From Cytophagaceae bacterium (lineage in GTDB: Bacteria > Bacteroidota > Bacteroidia > Cytophagales > Flexibacteraceae): a DNA stretch of 59,396 nt. The translations under genes and the position numbers were made by a program. Shown one piece after another: positions 52,338-59,396 of this stretch (its first letter is position 1; each line of letters starts with the position of its first letter). Location of the stretch: positions 1 through 59,396 of the forward strand of contig JAIXYP010000040.1 in NCBI GenBank assembly GCA_027490155.1, written 5' to 3'. Below the pieces are notes generated by a model, which saw only the letters and a program-made list of their open reading frames with translations, did not search any database and was not told the DNA's origin.

Positions 52338-53618
52338 TTAATAAATGCTGATTTTGTGATAAGCGGATGCCAAAATTCTGCCCTTTAACTTTTTGTTAAA
52401 CAAAGGGGTATTCGCGGATTTGGACTTGTTGACCTTTGCACTAAATTCAAATGTCTGGTCAGGATCAATAACGATGAACTGTGCAACCTCACCGACTGAA
52501 ATTTTAGGCTGGGCTAGCAATAGCAAAGCCCGGGCATTATGGCCTAGTTTAGGTATCCAGAATTCGAGATTGAGATCAGGATAGGCAGTCAGCAATGCCG
52601 GTAGGGCAGTTTGAAGCATGATCATCCCAGGGCTGGCCATGTCAAACTCCAACCTTTTGCTCTCGATGTCCAATGGGGTATGATTAGTGACAACAACATC
52701 AATGGTACCATCCTTTAGGCCAGCAAGTAATGCGGTTTTATCAGCCTCGCTTCGGAATGGTGGCTCTGCCTTTAGGTTGCTGTTTAGGTCGCCTAGGTCT
52801 TGGTCGGTAAAAAGCAACTGTGCTACCGAAACACTAGCACTGACAGCCAACTCTTCTGCTTTTCCTGCCCGTACCAAGTCCACAGCTTCGGCCGTGCTAA
52901 GGCAACTCAGGTGAAGACGACCGCCAACATGCCGGAGCAAGTCAAGGTCTCGCTTCACCATCATAACTTCCGCTAACGAAGGGATAGCCTTAAGCCCTAG
53001 TAGAGTTGAGGTGAATCCCTCGTGCATCTGGCCAAATTGTGCCAGCCAATGGTCCTCTGGTCTGTTGATGACCATGAGACCTGTGTGCTGGGCGTATTGC
53101 AAGGCCTTGACCATTAGATCTGTATTATGGATTGGAGCTGACCCGTCATAATACCCAATTGCTCCAGCCTGATGCAAGTCGATCAGATCAGCTAGTTTCT
53201 GGCCCTTCTGTTGTTGTGAGATAGCAGCATAGGGGAACAGGTCACAACCATATTGGCTTCCTTTGTGCTGGACAAAATGGACATAGTCTTGACTATCTGC
53301 GGCAGCACCAGCATTAGGCGCAATTGCAATTCCGGTAAATCCACCAGCAAGCGCAGCATTGGTCAAACTACTAAAGGTATCAAGATGCTCATGGCCTGGC
53401 TCACCACAGCTGGCAAGCATATCAAAAAGACCAGGTATTGCTGCAGCACCCTTGCCTTCAATTACTGTAATACCCTCAGGTACTGTAAGGCCAGTACCAA
53501 TGGCCGAGATAAGTCCATCCAGAACAAGGATATCTTGAAGCTCTGATTCTGGCTGGCCAAGTCCATTATAAATCAAAACATCTTTAACCAAAACGGACGC
53601 TGCGGGATGAAAGGCCAT
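52338..53618 (-). CDS. dihydroorotase homologue lacking catalytic residues
   Basis: A 426-residue amidohydrolase-fold protein clearly of the dihydroorotase family (IPGLFDML, AALAGGFTGIAIAPNAGA, LSTAEAVDLVRAG). The metal and catalytic residues are replaced. DxHxHxREPG reads DMLASCGEPG (about residues 66-75), so both His and the Arg are gone. The His before STAEA is Cys (HLSCLST), and the DHAPH aspartate is Asn (TNHTPLD). It is therefore probably inactive, like the PyrC-prime proteins that assemble aspartate transcarbamoylase, or has another role. The ATG at 53618 avoids overlap with the BatA-type gene 32 bases upstream. Confidence 0.82.
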   Translation of the reverse strand: MAFHPAASVLVKDVLIYNGLGQPESELQDILVLDGLISAIGTGLTVPEGITVIEGKGAAAIPGLFDMLASCGEPGHEHLDTFSSLTNAALAGGFTGIAIAPNAGAAADSQDYVHFVQHKGSQYGCDLFPYAAISQQQKGQKLADLIDLHQAGAIGYYDGSAPIHNTDLMVKALQYAQHTGLMVINRPEDHWLAQFGQMHEGFTSTLLGLKAIPSLAEVMMVKRDLDLLRHVGGRLHLSCLSTAEAVDLVRAGKAEELAVSASVSVAQLLFTDQDLGDLNSNLKAEPPFRSEADKTALLAGLKDGTIDVVVTNHTPLDIESKRLEFDMASPGMIMLQTALPALLTAYPDLNLEFWIPKLGHNARALLLLAQPKISVGEVAQFIVIDPDQTFEFSAKVNKSKSANTPLFNKKLKGRILASAYHKISIY

Positions 53619-53650
53619 AGCTAAAGTCGAAAATTTAGGGATACGCGAGG

Positions 53651-55690
53651 CTATTTGAAAAAACGAAGGAGGATGATTTCGGCAAGCAGAAAAACAAGTC
53701 CAATCCCGAGGCACCATACCCAAAGTGGTAAATGGCCGTCAGTTGTGGCTGCCATTGGGTCCTGGTTGAGATTGATAACGTTGGCCGCAACTACGATACG
53801 GCCATTGCCACCTACCATTTGCTTTAACTCGGCTGTTGTGTAGTTCAGGAGTTTGCTCTCTTGATGCCCAAAATTAAGCGCAATAGTCCTTAGGGTGCTA
53901 TCACCTCGTTTAAGGTCAAAGTAGCCAGCTTGAAGGTCTGCCTTCGGAATTTCAAGAATTAGTTTACCGTCAGCTAGGTGCTGCCCGGGGATAATACTGG
54001 TTTTGCCTTGCACGAGCCTAAATGGCTGTTCGGAACGCGCTCCTGAAAACGGAATTTCGATGCTTGGATCCTGAAAACTATAGCTCAACTGTTGCTGATT
54101 TGGCAGGCTCAATAGGGCCAAACGCAACATGATAGGCACAAACAATCCCTGCTTGGGTAGGTCGGTCTGGGTATTGGCAAGACTAGTGGTTAGCATATAG
54201 ACTGCCCCTTTGTTTGCCCTAGTCCTGACTAATAACGCTCGCCCATCTTTAAGGCTAAGCAGAGCTTTACCTCCTGTAACACCAATAGTTCGTGCTGCAA
54301 ATGGCAACATTGGATTGTTAGGCTTTTCTTCGAACACACCAGTGAAAAAGGGATCATTAATATCTGGCATGATCATAGTGTTACCTGCATTGGGCTTGAG
54401 GCTATCTTGGGCGCCATCCTGAATCTGGATTGGAGCAAGGTTGCTGACCCAGCCATTGAGTAACTTGCTGTCAGCAGGGTAGGGGGGGATAACGAGCACA
54501 CTTCCACCATGTTTGGTGTTGGCCAACAGCGCTTGTTGGAGGCCTGGATCTGCATTGTTAACTCCATTGACCACCACAAAATCAGCTTTGCCAAGGTTGT
54601 CATAGTCGATGTTGGTGGTAGAAAATTCAGCAAGGTTGACCAATTCTGGGTTCCTAAAAACTTGGCTTAAGTATTTGTCAGGATTGGCTGAAACCACAAC
54701 CACCTTGATCTTGGGTGCTGGGTTCAGGACCAGATGATAGACATTGTCAAAGTTGACCTCGGCATCATCAAGCTCGAGCTTGGCCAGGGCAACCTTGCTA
54801 GTGGCCGGTACAAAATCAAACTTGGCCTTGGCCTCGCCACCTGCCGGTACACTGATGCCCGCGGTGCTTACCTGTACACCATCGATTGATAGTTTGACAA
54901 TCAGGTTTTGGGTAGGGTTTTCGCCTGCGTTCCTAATATTAGCAATCAACGTATGCTTCTGACCAGATTGCAAAAAAGGCGTAGTTGTGTAAACTGTATC
55001 GATGTATAAGTTAGCCGCAGCAGGTGGGGTAATCGGCACCAAAGTGAGGTTGATGCTGGTATCTGCCAAAACGGATTGGATATCGCCAAGGGTTGACTTT
55101 TGAAAATCTGATAGCCAAATGAGGTTCGGTTTGGCACCTTTGCCTTCGGAAGTAAATGCCGCCAATTGCCTAGCTACAATGCTTTTAGCATCCCGATAGG
55201 CACCACTCAGCCGAACTTCACGCAGCTGGTCCTGGGCCTTGGACTTAGAGAAGAAAAACTGACCATAGTTGTTAAAATCATTGGTCAGGATGTTGAACTG
55301 GGTGGCTGTGCTCCCTTTACCCACCACCTGTTCAGCAGACGAAAGAGCTACGTCAAGGGCCATGGGCTGCCCCATAAACCGCTGCATGCTATAGCTGTTG
55401 TCGACATAGATGCTGCTAAATAGGCTATTGCTAGCTGTGGTCCCGCTACCGACATCAAAGGTTGGCTGGGCGAAAGCCAAAATCAAAAAAGTAAGGAATA
55501 GGAGGCGGCTTGCAAGCACTAAATAATGCTTGATGGTCCTAGCGGCTTGGTCTTGCTGGTAGAGATTCTTTAGGAACCTGACATTGCTAAAGATGATCCG
55601 CTTGGGCCGCTGAAAATTGAAAAGATGAATGGCTATCGGGAACCCCAATAACCCCAAAGCCCAAAGAAACTGCGGAAACAAAACCTGCAT
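53651..55690 (-). CDS. BatA/vWA-type membrane protein
   Basis: A 679-residue protein. The N-terminus FLWALGLLGFPIAIHLFNFQ is the BatA/DUF1550 signature (membrane helix then FQRPKRIIFSNVRFL), and a second helix (LLFLTFLILAFAQP) follows. A vWA-like domain with IYVDNSYSMQ (MIDAS-type DxSxS), beta-rich domains and a glutamine-amidotransferase-like region (ADFVVVNGVNNADPGLQQAL) come next. A C-terminal membrane helix (LWVCLGIG-like, near 660) ends the protein. Function in Bacteroidota is unknown. It is the first gene of the run continuing into the dihydroorotase homologue. Confidence 0.8.
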   Translation of the reverse strand: MQVLFPQFLWALGLLGFPIAIHLFNFQRPKRIIFSNVRFLKNLYQQDQAARTIKHYLVLASRLLFLTFLILAFAQPTFDVGSGTTASNSLFSSIYVDNSYSMQRFMGQPMALDVALSSAEQVVGKGSTATQFNILTNDFNNYGQFFFSKSKAQDQLREVRLSGAYRDAKSIVARQLAAFTSEGKGAKPNLIWLSDFQKSTLGDIQSVLADTSINLTLVPITPPAAANLYIDTVYTTTPFLQSGQKHTLIANIRNAGENPTQNLIVKLSIDGVQVSTAGISVPAGGEAKAKFDFVPATSKVALAKLELDDAEVNFDNVYHLVLNPAPKIKVVVVSANPDKYLSQVFRNPELVNLAEFSTTNIDYDNLGKADFVVVNGVNNADPGLQQALLANTKHGGSVLVIPPYPADSKLLNGWVSNLAPIQIQDGAQDSLKPNAGNTMIMPDINDPFFTGVFEEKPNNPMLPFAARTIGVTGGKALLSLKDGRALLVRTRANKGAVYMLTTSLANTQTDLPKQGLFVPIMLRLALLSLPNQQQLSYSFQDPSIEIPFSGARSEQPFRLVQGKTSIIPGQHLADGKLILEIPKADLQAGYFDLKRGDSTLRTIALNFGHQESKLLNYTTAELKQMVGGNGRIVVAANVINLNQDPMAATTDGHLPLWVWCLGIGLVFLLAEIILLRFFK

Positions 55691-55882
55691 AACGGCAAAT
55701 ATCAGTAGAGATCAGTAATATCCTGAAAGGGAAAGGCCAATATGGCATATTGAGGTGTAATTTTGGCCCCTTCTGGCTCATTTTAACACCAGGACCTACA
55801 CCAAAGCCTCAGCTGATTTGATTTAATCCATCCTTGAGGGTTGCGCCTGTTTGTGGCCACCTCTTCGTTGCACCCCAAAGAC

Positions 55883-57013
55883 ATGAAATTATTTGACGTC
55901 TATCCGCTTTATAACATCGAGCCTGTGCGAGCCCTTGGCAGTACACTTTGGGCAGCGGACGGGACCGAATACATAGACTTATATGGTGGCCATGCTGTTA
56001 TCAGCATCGGGCACAGCCATCCTCATTACGTAGCAAGAATCACGGACCAGCTTCAGAAGATTGGGTTTTATTCTAACTCAGTTAAAATCGGTATCCAGGA
56101 GCAATTGGCCGAAAAGCTAGGCCAACTTTCGGGTTATCCTGACTATGATCTGTTTTTGGTCAATAGCGGGGCTGAGGCCAACGAAAATGCCCTGAAGCTG
56201 GCCTCCTTCCATACAGGTAGGGCCAAGGTTTTGGTTTTCAAACATGGGTTCCATGGCCGCACCTCGTTGGCAGTAGCCGCAACTGACAACCCATCGATTG
56301 TAGCTCCTGTTAACCAGACAGACAATATCATCTTCGCTCCATTGAACGACTTGCTTGCAGCTGAAGCGGCTTTTGCGGCCCATGATATTGCAGCAGTGAT
56401 GGTTGAGGGTATGCAAGGTGTTGCGGGGGTCTATGTGCCAACGTTTGATTTCCTACAAGGATTACGATCGTTATGTACTAAACATGGCACAGCTCTTATC
56501 CTTGACGAGGTCCAGAGTGGATATGGTAGGTCAGGTAGGTTTTTTGCCCATCAACTGGCTGGCATCAAGGCCGACATCATCACAATAGCAAAAGGCATGG
56601 GCAATGGTTTCCCGATCGGTGGGGTCCTGATCAGCCCAGATTTCAAGGCCAAACACGGGTTGCTAGGCACCACCTTTGGTGGTAATCATTTGGCCTCAGC
56701 GGCGGGCCTAGCTGTCCTAGAGGTGATCGAGTCTGATAACCTGATCAATCATGCTGCAACCCTAGGCGCATCCTGGATCGAAGCCCTTAGGCAGATTCCG
56801 GGAGTGGTTGAAGTCCGTGGGCATGGTCTGATGCTAGGCGTTGGCCTTGATAGACCTGCTGGACCTATTCGAGATGCGTTAATCCACCAACATCAAATTT
56901 TCACAGGGTCCGCTGCTGATAAAAATAGCATTCGGCTTTTGCCTGCCCTCAACCTTGCCCCTGAGCTTGCTACTAACTTTGTAAAGGCATTGACCTCTGT
57001 CTTGGCCAACTGA
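55883..57013 (+). CDS. argD: acetylornithine (or succinylornithine) aminotransferase
   Basis: A 376-residue class III PLP aminotransferase of arginine synthesis. LFLVNSGAEANENALKLA is the phosphate-binding loop, HGFHGRTSLAVAATDNP and ALILDEVQSGYGRSGRFFA carry the PLP-ring Asp, and IAKGMGNGFP contains the PLP lysine (Lys237). TTFGGNHLASAAGLA is the second phosphate contact. argB follows on the same strand, supporting ArgD over other class III members. In some Bacteroidota the pathway uses succinylated intermediates, which sequence alone does not settle. The ATG at 55883 fits the family; the frame is open to a TTG at 55841. Confidence 0.9.
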   Translation: MKLFDVYPLYNIEPVRALGSTLWAADGTEYIDLYGGHAVISIGHSHPHYVARITDQLQKIGFYSNSVKIGIQEQLAEKLGQLSGYPDYDLFLVNSGAEANENALKLASFHTGRAKVLVFKHGFHGRTSLAVAATDNPSIVAPVNQTDNIIFAPLNDLLAAEAAFAAHDIAAVMVEGMQGVAGVYVPTFDFLQGLRSLCTKHGTALILDEVQSGYGRSGRFFAHQLAGIKADIITIAKGMGNGFPIGGVLISPDFKAKHGLLGTTFGGNHLASAAGLAVLEVIESDNLINHAATLGASWIEALRQIPGVVEVRGHGLMLGVGLDRPAGPIRDALIHQHQIFTGSAADKNSIRLLPALNLAPELATNFVKALTSVLAN

Positions 57014-57080
57014 GTTGCTTCTCGAGCTCTTGGACTTCAGGCCAGCGAAAACCAATGACCTAACCTTGTGCAGCCGATTA

Positions 57081-57104
57081 GTTTATGAGTTAGTCCATAT
57101 AAAC
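57081..57104. repeat. short palindrome in the argD-argB gap
   Basis: GTTTAT (57081-57086) and ATAAAC (57099-57104) are perfect inverted arms 12 bases apart, about 35 bases before the argB ATG. It could be an operator; it does not match the ARG-box consensus. Confidence 0.3.
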
Positions 57105-57137
57105 ACCCCAACCCATTAACCAATATTGCATCCATCA

Positions 57138-57914
57138 ATGGATCACTTGACAATCATTAAAGTTGGTGGCAAGGTGCTGGAGGATCCAGTTGCCGCCGAG
57201 CAATTCCTTTCTGCATTTGAGCGGATTAAGGGCCTTAAGGTATTAGTCCATGGCGGAGGTGTAACTGCTTCCAAATTACAACAAGAGCTAGGTCAAGATG
57301 CGGTCCTGATTGATGGGCGACGTATCACGGACGAACAAGCTCTCAAAGCAGTGACCATGGTCTATGCTGGCCTTATCAATAAGCAGGTTGTGGCTAGGCT
57401 CAATGCTGGTGGCTTCCTCAAGGCAGTCGGTATCACAGGGGTGGATGGGGCCTTTATTACAGCCCATCAACGTCCTGTTGGTGAAATTGACTACGGCTTT
57501 GTAGGTGATATTGATGACGTGGATCTAGGATTTTTGCATACGCTTTTGACCCACTTCTTTACACCTGTGGTGGCCCCAATCACAGCTACAGACAATGGTC
57601 AATTGCTGAATACCAATGCCGACACAATAGCCCAAGAGATCGCCATCGCTGCTGCCCGCAAGTACGAAACAGTCCTGATGTACTGCTTTGACCTGCTAGG
57701 TGTGATGTTGAATGTTGATGATCCCAAGTCAGTAATCCCATATATCACACCGGAGTCCTACACAAAGCTCAAACATGATGGCAAAGTGGCTGGCGGCATG
57801 ATCCCGAAGCTAGATAATGCCTTTAAGGCGCTGGAGGCTGGGGTATTTGCTGTCAGGATTTGCCAAGCAGCCGACATCGTTACCCAAGGAGGAACTACTG
57901 TTATGATGGGGTAG
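57138..57914 (+). CDS. argB: acetylglutamate kinase
   Basis: A 258-residue amino acid kinase of arginine synthesis. IIKVGGKVLEDP, LKVLVHGGGVTASKL and GRRITDEQALKAVTMVYAGL are the nucleotide and substrate loops, and NTNADTIAQEIAIAAA and VAGGMIPKLDNAFKALEAGV are the conserved later segments. It phosphorylates N-acetylglutamate, or possibly N-succinylglutamate in lineages that use that variant. The ATG at 57138 is chosen over the TTG at 57126. It follows argD after 124 bases and is ended by a strong terminator. Confidence 0.92.
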   Translation: MDHLTIIKVGGKVLEDPVAAEQFLSAFERIKGLKVLVHGGGVTASKLQQELGQDAVLIDGRRITDEQALKAVTMVYAGLINKQVVARLNAGGFLKAVGITGVDGAFITAHQRPVGEIDYGFVGDIDDVDLGFLHTLLTHFFTPVVAPITATDNGQLLNTNADTIAQEIAIAAARKYETVLMYCFDLLGVMLNVDDPKSVIPYITPESYTKLKHDGKVAGGMIPKLDNAFKALEAGVFAVRICQAADIVTQGGTTVMMG

Positions 57915-57977
57915 TTGCCCTACTTTTATGTAAAGGATTTACTAACCATCACAGGCAAGGATTTACCAAAAGCATAA

Positions 57978-58011
57978 AAAAATCCACACCTAGTAACAGG
58001 TGTGGATTTTT
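57978..58011. terminator. strong bidirectional terminator between argB and the pseudouridine synthase gene
   Basis: AAATCCACACCT (57980-57991) pairs perfectly with AGGTGTGGATTT (57998-58009) over a 6-base loop, flanked by A and T runs. Confidence 0.95.
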
Positions 58012-58045
58012 GGTAACCAATTGATTGTCAAAGATTAATCCCTGA

Positions 58046-59396
58046 CTACTTCGTGAAGTATTTCAGGCGGATAACCTCTTGCTCAGACAGGTAGCGCCAA
58101 TGGCCACGTGGCAGATCCTTTTTGGTCAGGCTGGCATACATCACACGGTCTAGGCGGATGACATCATAACCCAACTCTTCGAAGATACGACGGACAATCC
58201 TGTTCCGGCCACTATGGATTGCAAGGCCCAAGATGTCTTGGTCTGGTGACAAGATTTCAACTTCATCGACTTCGGCTAGGCCGTCCTCGAGCATCACACC
58301 AGCTTTGACTTTCTCAAAATCCTCAGGTACGATTGGTTTGTCCAGATCTACCTGATAAATTTTACGTGTCTCAAAACTTGGGTGGGTCATTTTCTCGGCA
58401 AGGTCACCGTCATTGGTCAGGACCAACAAACCAGTAGTATTGCGGTCAAGGCGACCAACTGGGAATACCCGGCCTTTGCTAGCACCACGGATTAGCTCCA
58501 TAACCGTGTGCCGGTTTTCTGGATCTTCGGTAGTGGTGATATAGTCCTTCGGTTTGTTTAGTAAGATATAAACTTGGCCTTCAGGCTTAAGCTCCTTGCC
58601 ACCATACGTTACGACATTGTGCGGCTCGACTTTGTGGCCCATTTCTGTCACAACAATGCCATTGACCATGATCTGGCCATTGGCAATCAGCTGATCAGCA
58701 TCACGACGGCTACAGATACCAGCATTTGCGATGAACTTGTTCAGGCGTACAGATTTGTCGGTACTAACCTCAACACCAGCCTGCTTAGCCTCGCGAGCAG
58801 CATGCTTGAGCTCCATTTTTGATAGCTTTTCGCTATAGTCTGGCATCTCACGGATCTGGCCCACATTAGTACCAAACGAGTCACGCGTGGTCTTGCCAGA
58901 GCGCAATTTCTGGATCCGCTGGCGGACATCAGAACGGGTGATACCCATGTCACGACGTCTTGGGCGATCGCCATCATTGTTGTTTTCGGACCTATCGAAC
59001 GAGCGAAAAGCTGGGCGGTCACCACGATCATCCTTAAAGTCAGGACGGTCTCCGTTAAAACCACGGAAAGGGCGGTCACCACCTGGGCGGTCACCATCAA
59101 ATTTGCGGAAAGGAGGACGGTCGCCAGAAGGACGATCACCACCGCCGAAACGAGGGCGATCTCCACCACTTGGGCGGTCACCATCAAATTTACGGAAAGG
59201 AGGACGGTCGCCAGAAGGACGATCACCACCGCCAAAACGAGGGCGATCTCCACCACTTGGGCGGTCACCATCAAATTTACGGAACGGAGGACGGTCGCCA
59301 GAAGGACGATCACCACCGCCGAAGCGTGGGCGATCTCCACCACTTGGGCGGTCACCATCAAATTTACGGAACGGAGGACGGTCGCCAGAGGGACGA
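58046..59396 (-). CDS. RluB/RsuA-family pseudouridine synthase with Arg/Gly-rich repeat extension, 5' truncated
   Basis: The frame is open from the right edge of the window to the stop at 58046, 449 visible residues; the start lies outside. The C-terminal half has an S4 RNA-binding domain (VRLNKFIANAGICSRRDADQ) and the pseudouridine synthase domain with the catalytic aspartate in VGRLDRNTTGLLVL, then HSGRNRIVRRIFEELGYDV. It isomerises uridine in large-subunit rRNA. The N-terminal part is low complexity, built of RPSGGDRPRF, GGGDRPSGD and RPPFRKFDGD units repeated every 29 residues, resembling RGG-type RNA-binding tails. An ATG at 58948 exists, but the frame continues without stop well upstream, so it is not the start. 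Confidence 0.9.
   Translation of the reverse strand, partial: RPSGDRPPFRKFDGDRPSGGDRPRFGGGDRPSGDRPPFRKFDGDRPSGGDRPRFGGGDRPSGDRPPFRKFDGDRPSGGDRPRFGGGDRPSGDRPPFRKFDGDRPGGDRPFRGFNGDRPDFKDDRGDRPAFRSFDRSENNNDGDRPRRRDMGITRSDVRQRIQKLRSGKTTRDSFGTNVGQIREMPDYSEKLSKMELKHAAREAKQAGVEVSTDKSVRLNKFIANAGICSRRDADQLIANGQIMVNGIVVTEMGHKVEPHNVVTYGGKELKPEGQVYILLNKPKDYITTTEDPENRHTVMELIRGASKGRVFPVGRLDRNTTGLLVLTNDGDLAEKMTHPSFETRKIYQVDLDKPIVPEDFEKVKAGVMLEDGLAEVDEVEILSPDQDILGLAIHSGRNRIVRRIFEELGYDVIRLDRVMYASLTKKDLPRGHWRYLSEQEVIRLKYFTK
59085..59396. repeat. 87-base tandem repeat, at least 3.5 copies, inside coding sequence
   Basis: The marker GGGCGGTCACC recurs at 59085, 59172, 59259 and 59346, exactly 87 bases apart, with near-identical units that run off the window. 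Each unit encodes 29 residues of the synthase extension. Confidence 0.92.

Noticed and set aside
58046-58948. Synthase starting at the ATG at 58948
   Set aside because: The frame stays open to the window edge and encodes the repeat extension with consistent composition, so this ATG is internal.
58741-59361. A 206-residue frame rich in Val/Ala on the minus strand
   Set aside because: It is an out-of-phase reading of the tandem repeat; the in-phase frame continues into the synthase domain.
59085-59396. Regular 87-base repeats as a CRISPR array
   Set aside because: The whole unit repeats without variable spacers and is an open frame in phase with the pseudouridine synthase; it is a coding tandem repeat.
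1-59396. tRNA, rRNA or insertion sequence
   Set aside because: No cloverleaf-like T-loop sequence, rRNA segment, transposase motif or terminal inverted repeats were seen in any gap.

Overview
The window is a chromosomal segment of a member of the Bacteroidota. The signs are a RemB/Wzi-type gliding or capsule barrel at the left edge, three secreted proteins with C-terminal type IX secretion (T9SS) sorting tails, a TonB-dependent receptor with an N-terminal carboxypeptidase-like domain, the DUF6452/DUF6048 pair, a SpmA-SpmB fusion and a BatA-type membrane protein. Many upstream regions carry the phylum's -7 promoter word TAnnTTTG, and Shine-Dalgarno sequences are not evident. I cannot name the genus. 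No rRNA, tRNA, insertion sequence, prophage or CRISPR array is visible, so the segment looks like ordinary core chromosome with a few accessory islands.

Layout. 1-7.3 kb: the truncated RemB-like barrel, a small porin-like barrel, a YciO-type threonylcarbamoyl-AMP synthase, DUF6048 and DUF6452, an orphan Cas6 endoribonuclease, a small lipoprotein, a soluble BtuF-like metal/cobalamin receptor and a polytopic membrane protein. 7.4-16 kb: a TPR-SpoIIE phosphatase, an AddB-like PD-(D/E)XK nuclease, an ABC-2 permease, an ABC-3 metal permease behind a perfect DtxR/MntR-like palindrome, and a lipoprotein. 16-28 kb: purB, a secreted endonuclease I, Sua5, a family-2 glycosyltransferase with no canonical start codon, hemE, leuS and a TPR-HTH regulator. 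28-38 kb: a very large secreted FG-GAP/LamG/Ig protein, a GNAT acetyltransferase, rpe coupled to a TonB-dependent receptor, and a VTT/DedA membrane protein.

38-45.7 kb is the most system-like stretch. One strand reads Hpt phosphotransfer protein, single-domain response regulator, YaiO-like TPR-plus-barrel protein, membrane-anchored HEAT-type protein, processive family-2 glycosyltransferase, an unrecognised membrane-anchored periplasmic protein, then the SpmA-SpmB fusion. The set resembles a poly-N-acetylglucosamine-type synthase/exporter in architecture and carries its own phosphorelay parts. I infer a phosphorelay-controlled exopolysaccharide system.

45.8-59.4 kb: a secreted alpha/beta hydrolase, then a minus-strand run of BatA-type protein, a dihydroorotase homologue lacking catalytic residues, a HlyD-type adaptor, a MacB-type permease without ATPase and TolC. 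These are followed by argD and argB on the plus strand, and by a pseudouridine synthase with a 29-residue Arg/Gly/Asp-rich tandem repeat extension that runs off the right edge. Strong hairpin terminators separate several of these blocks.
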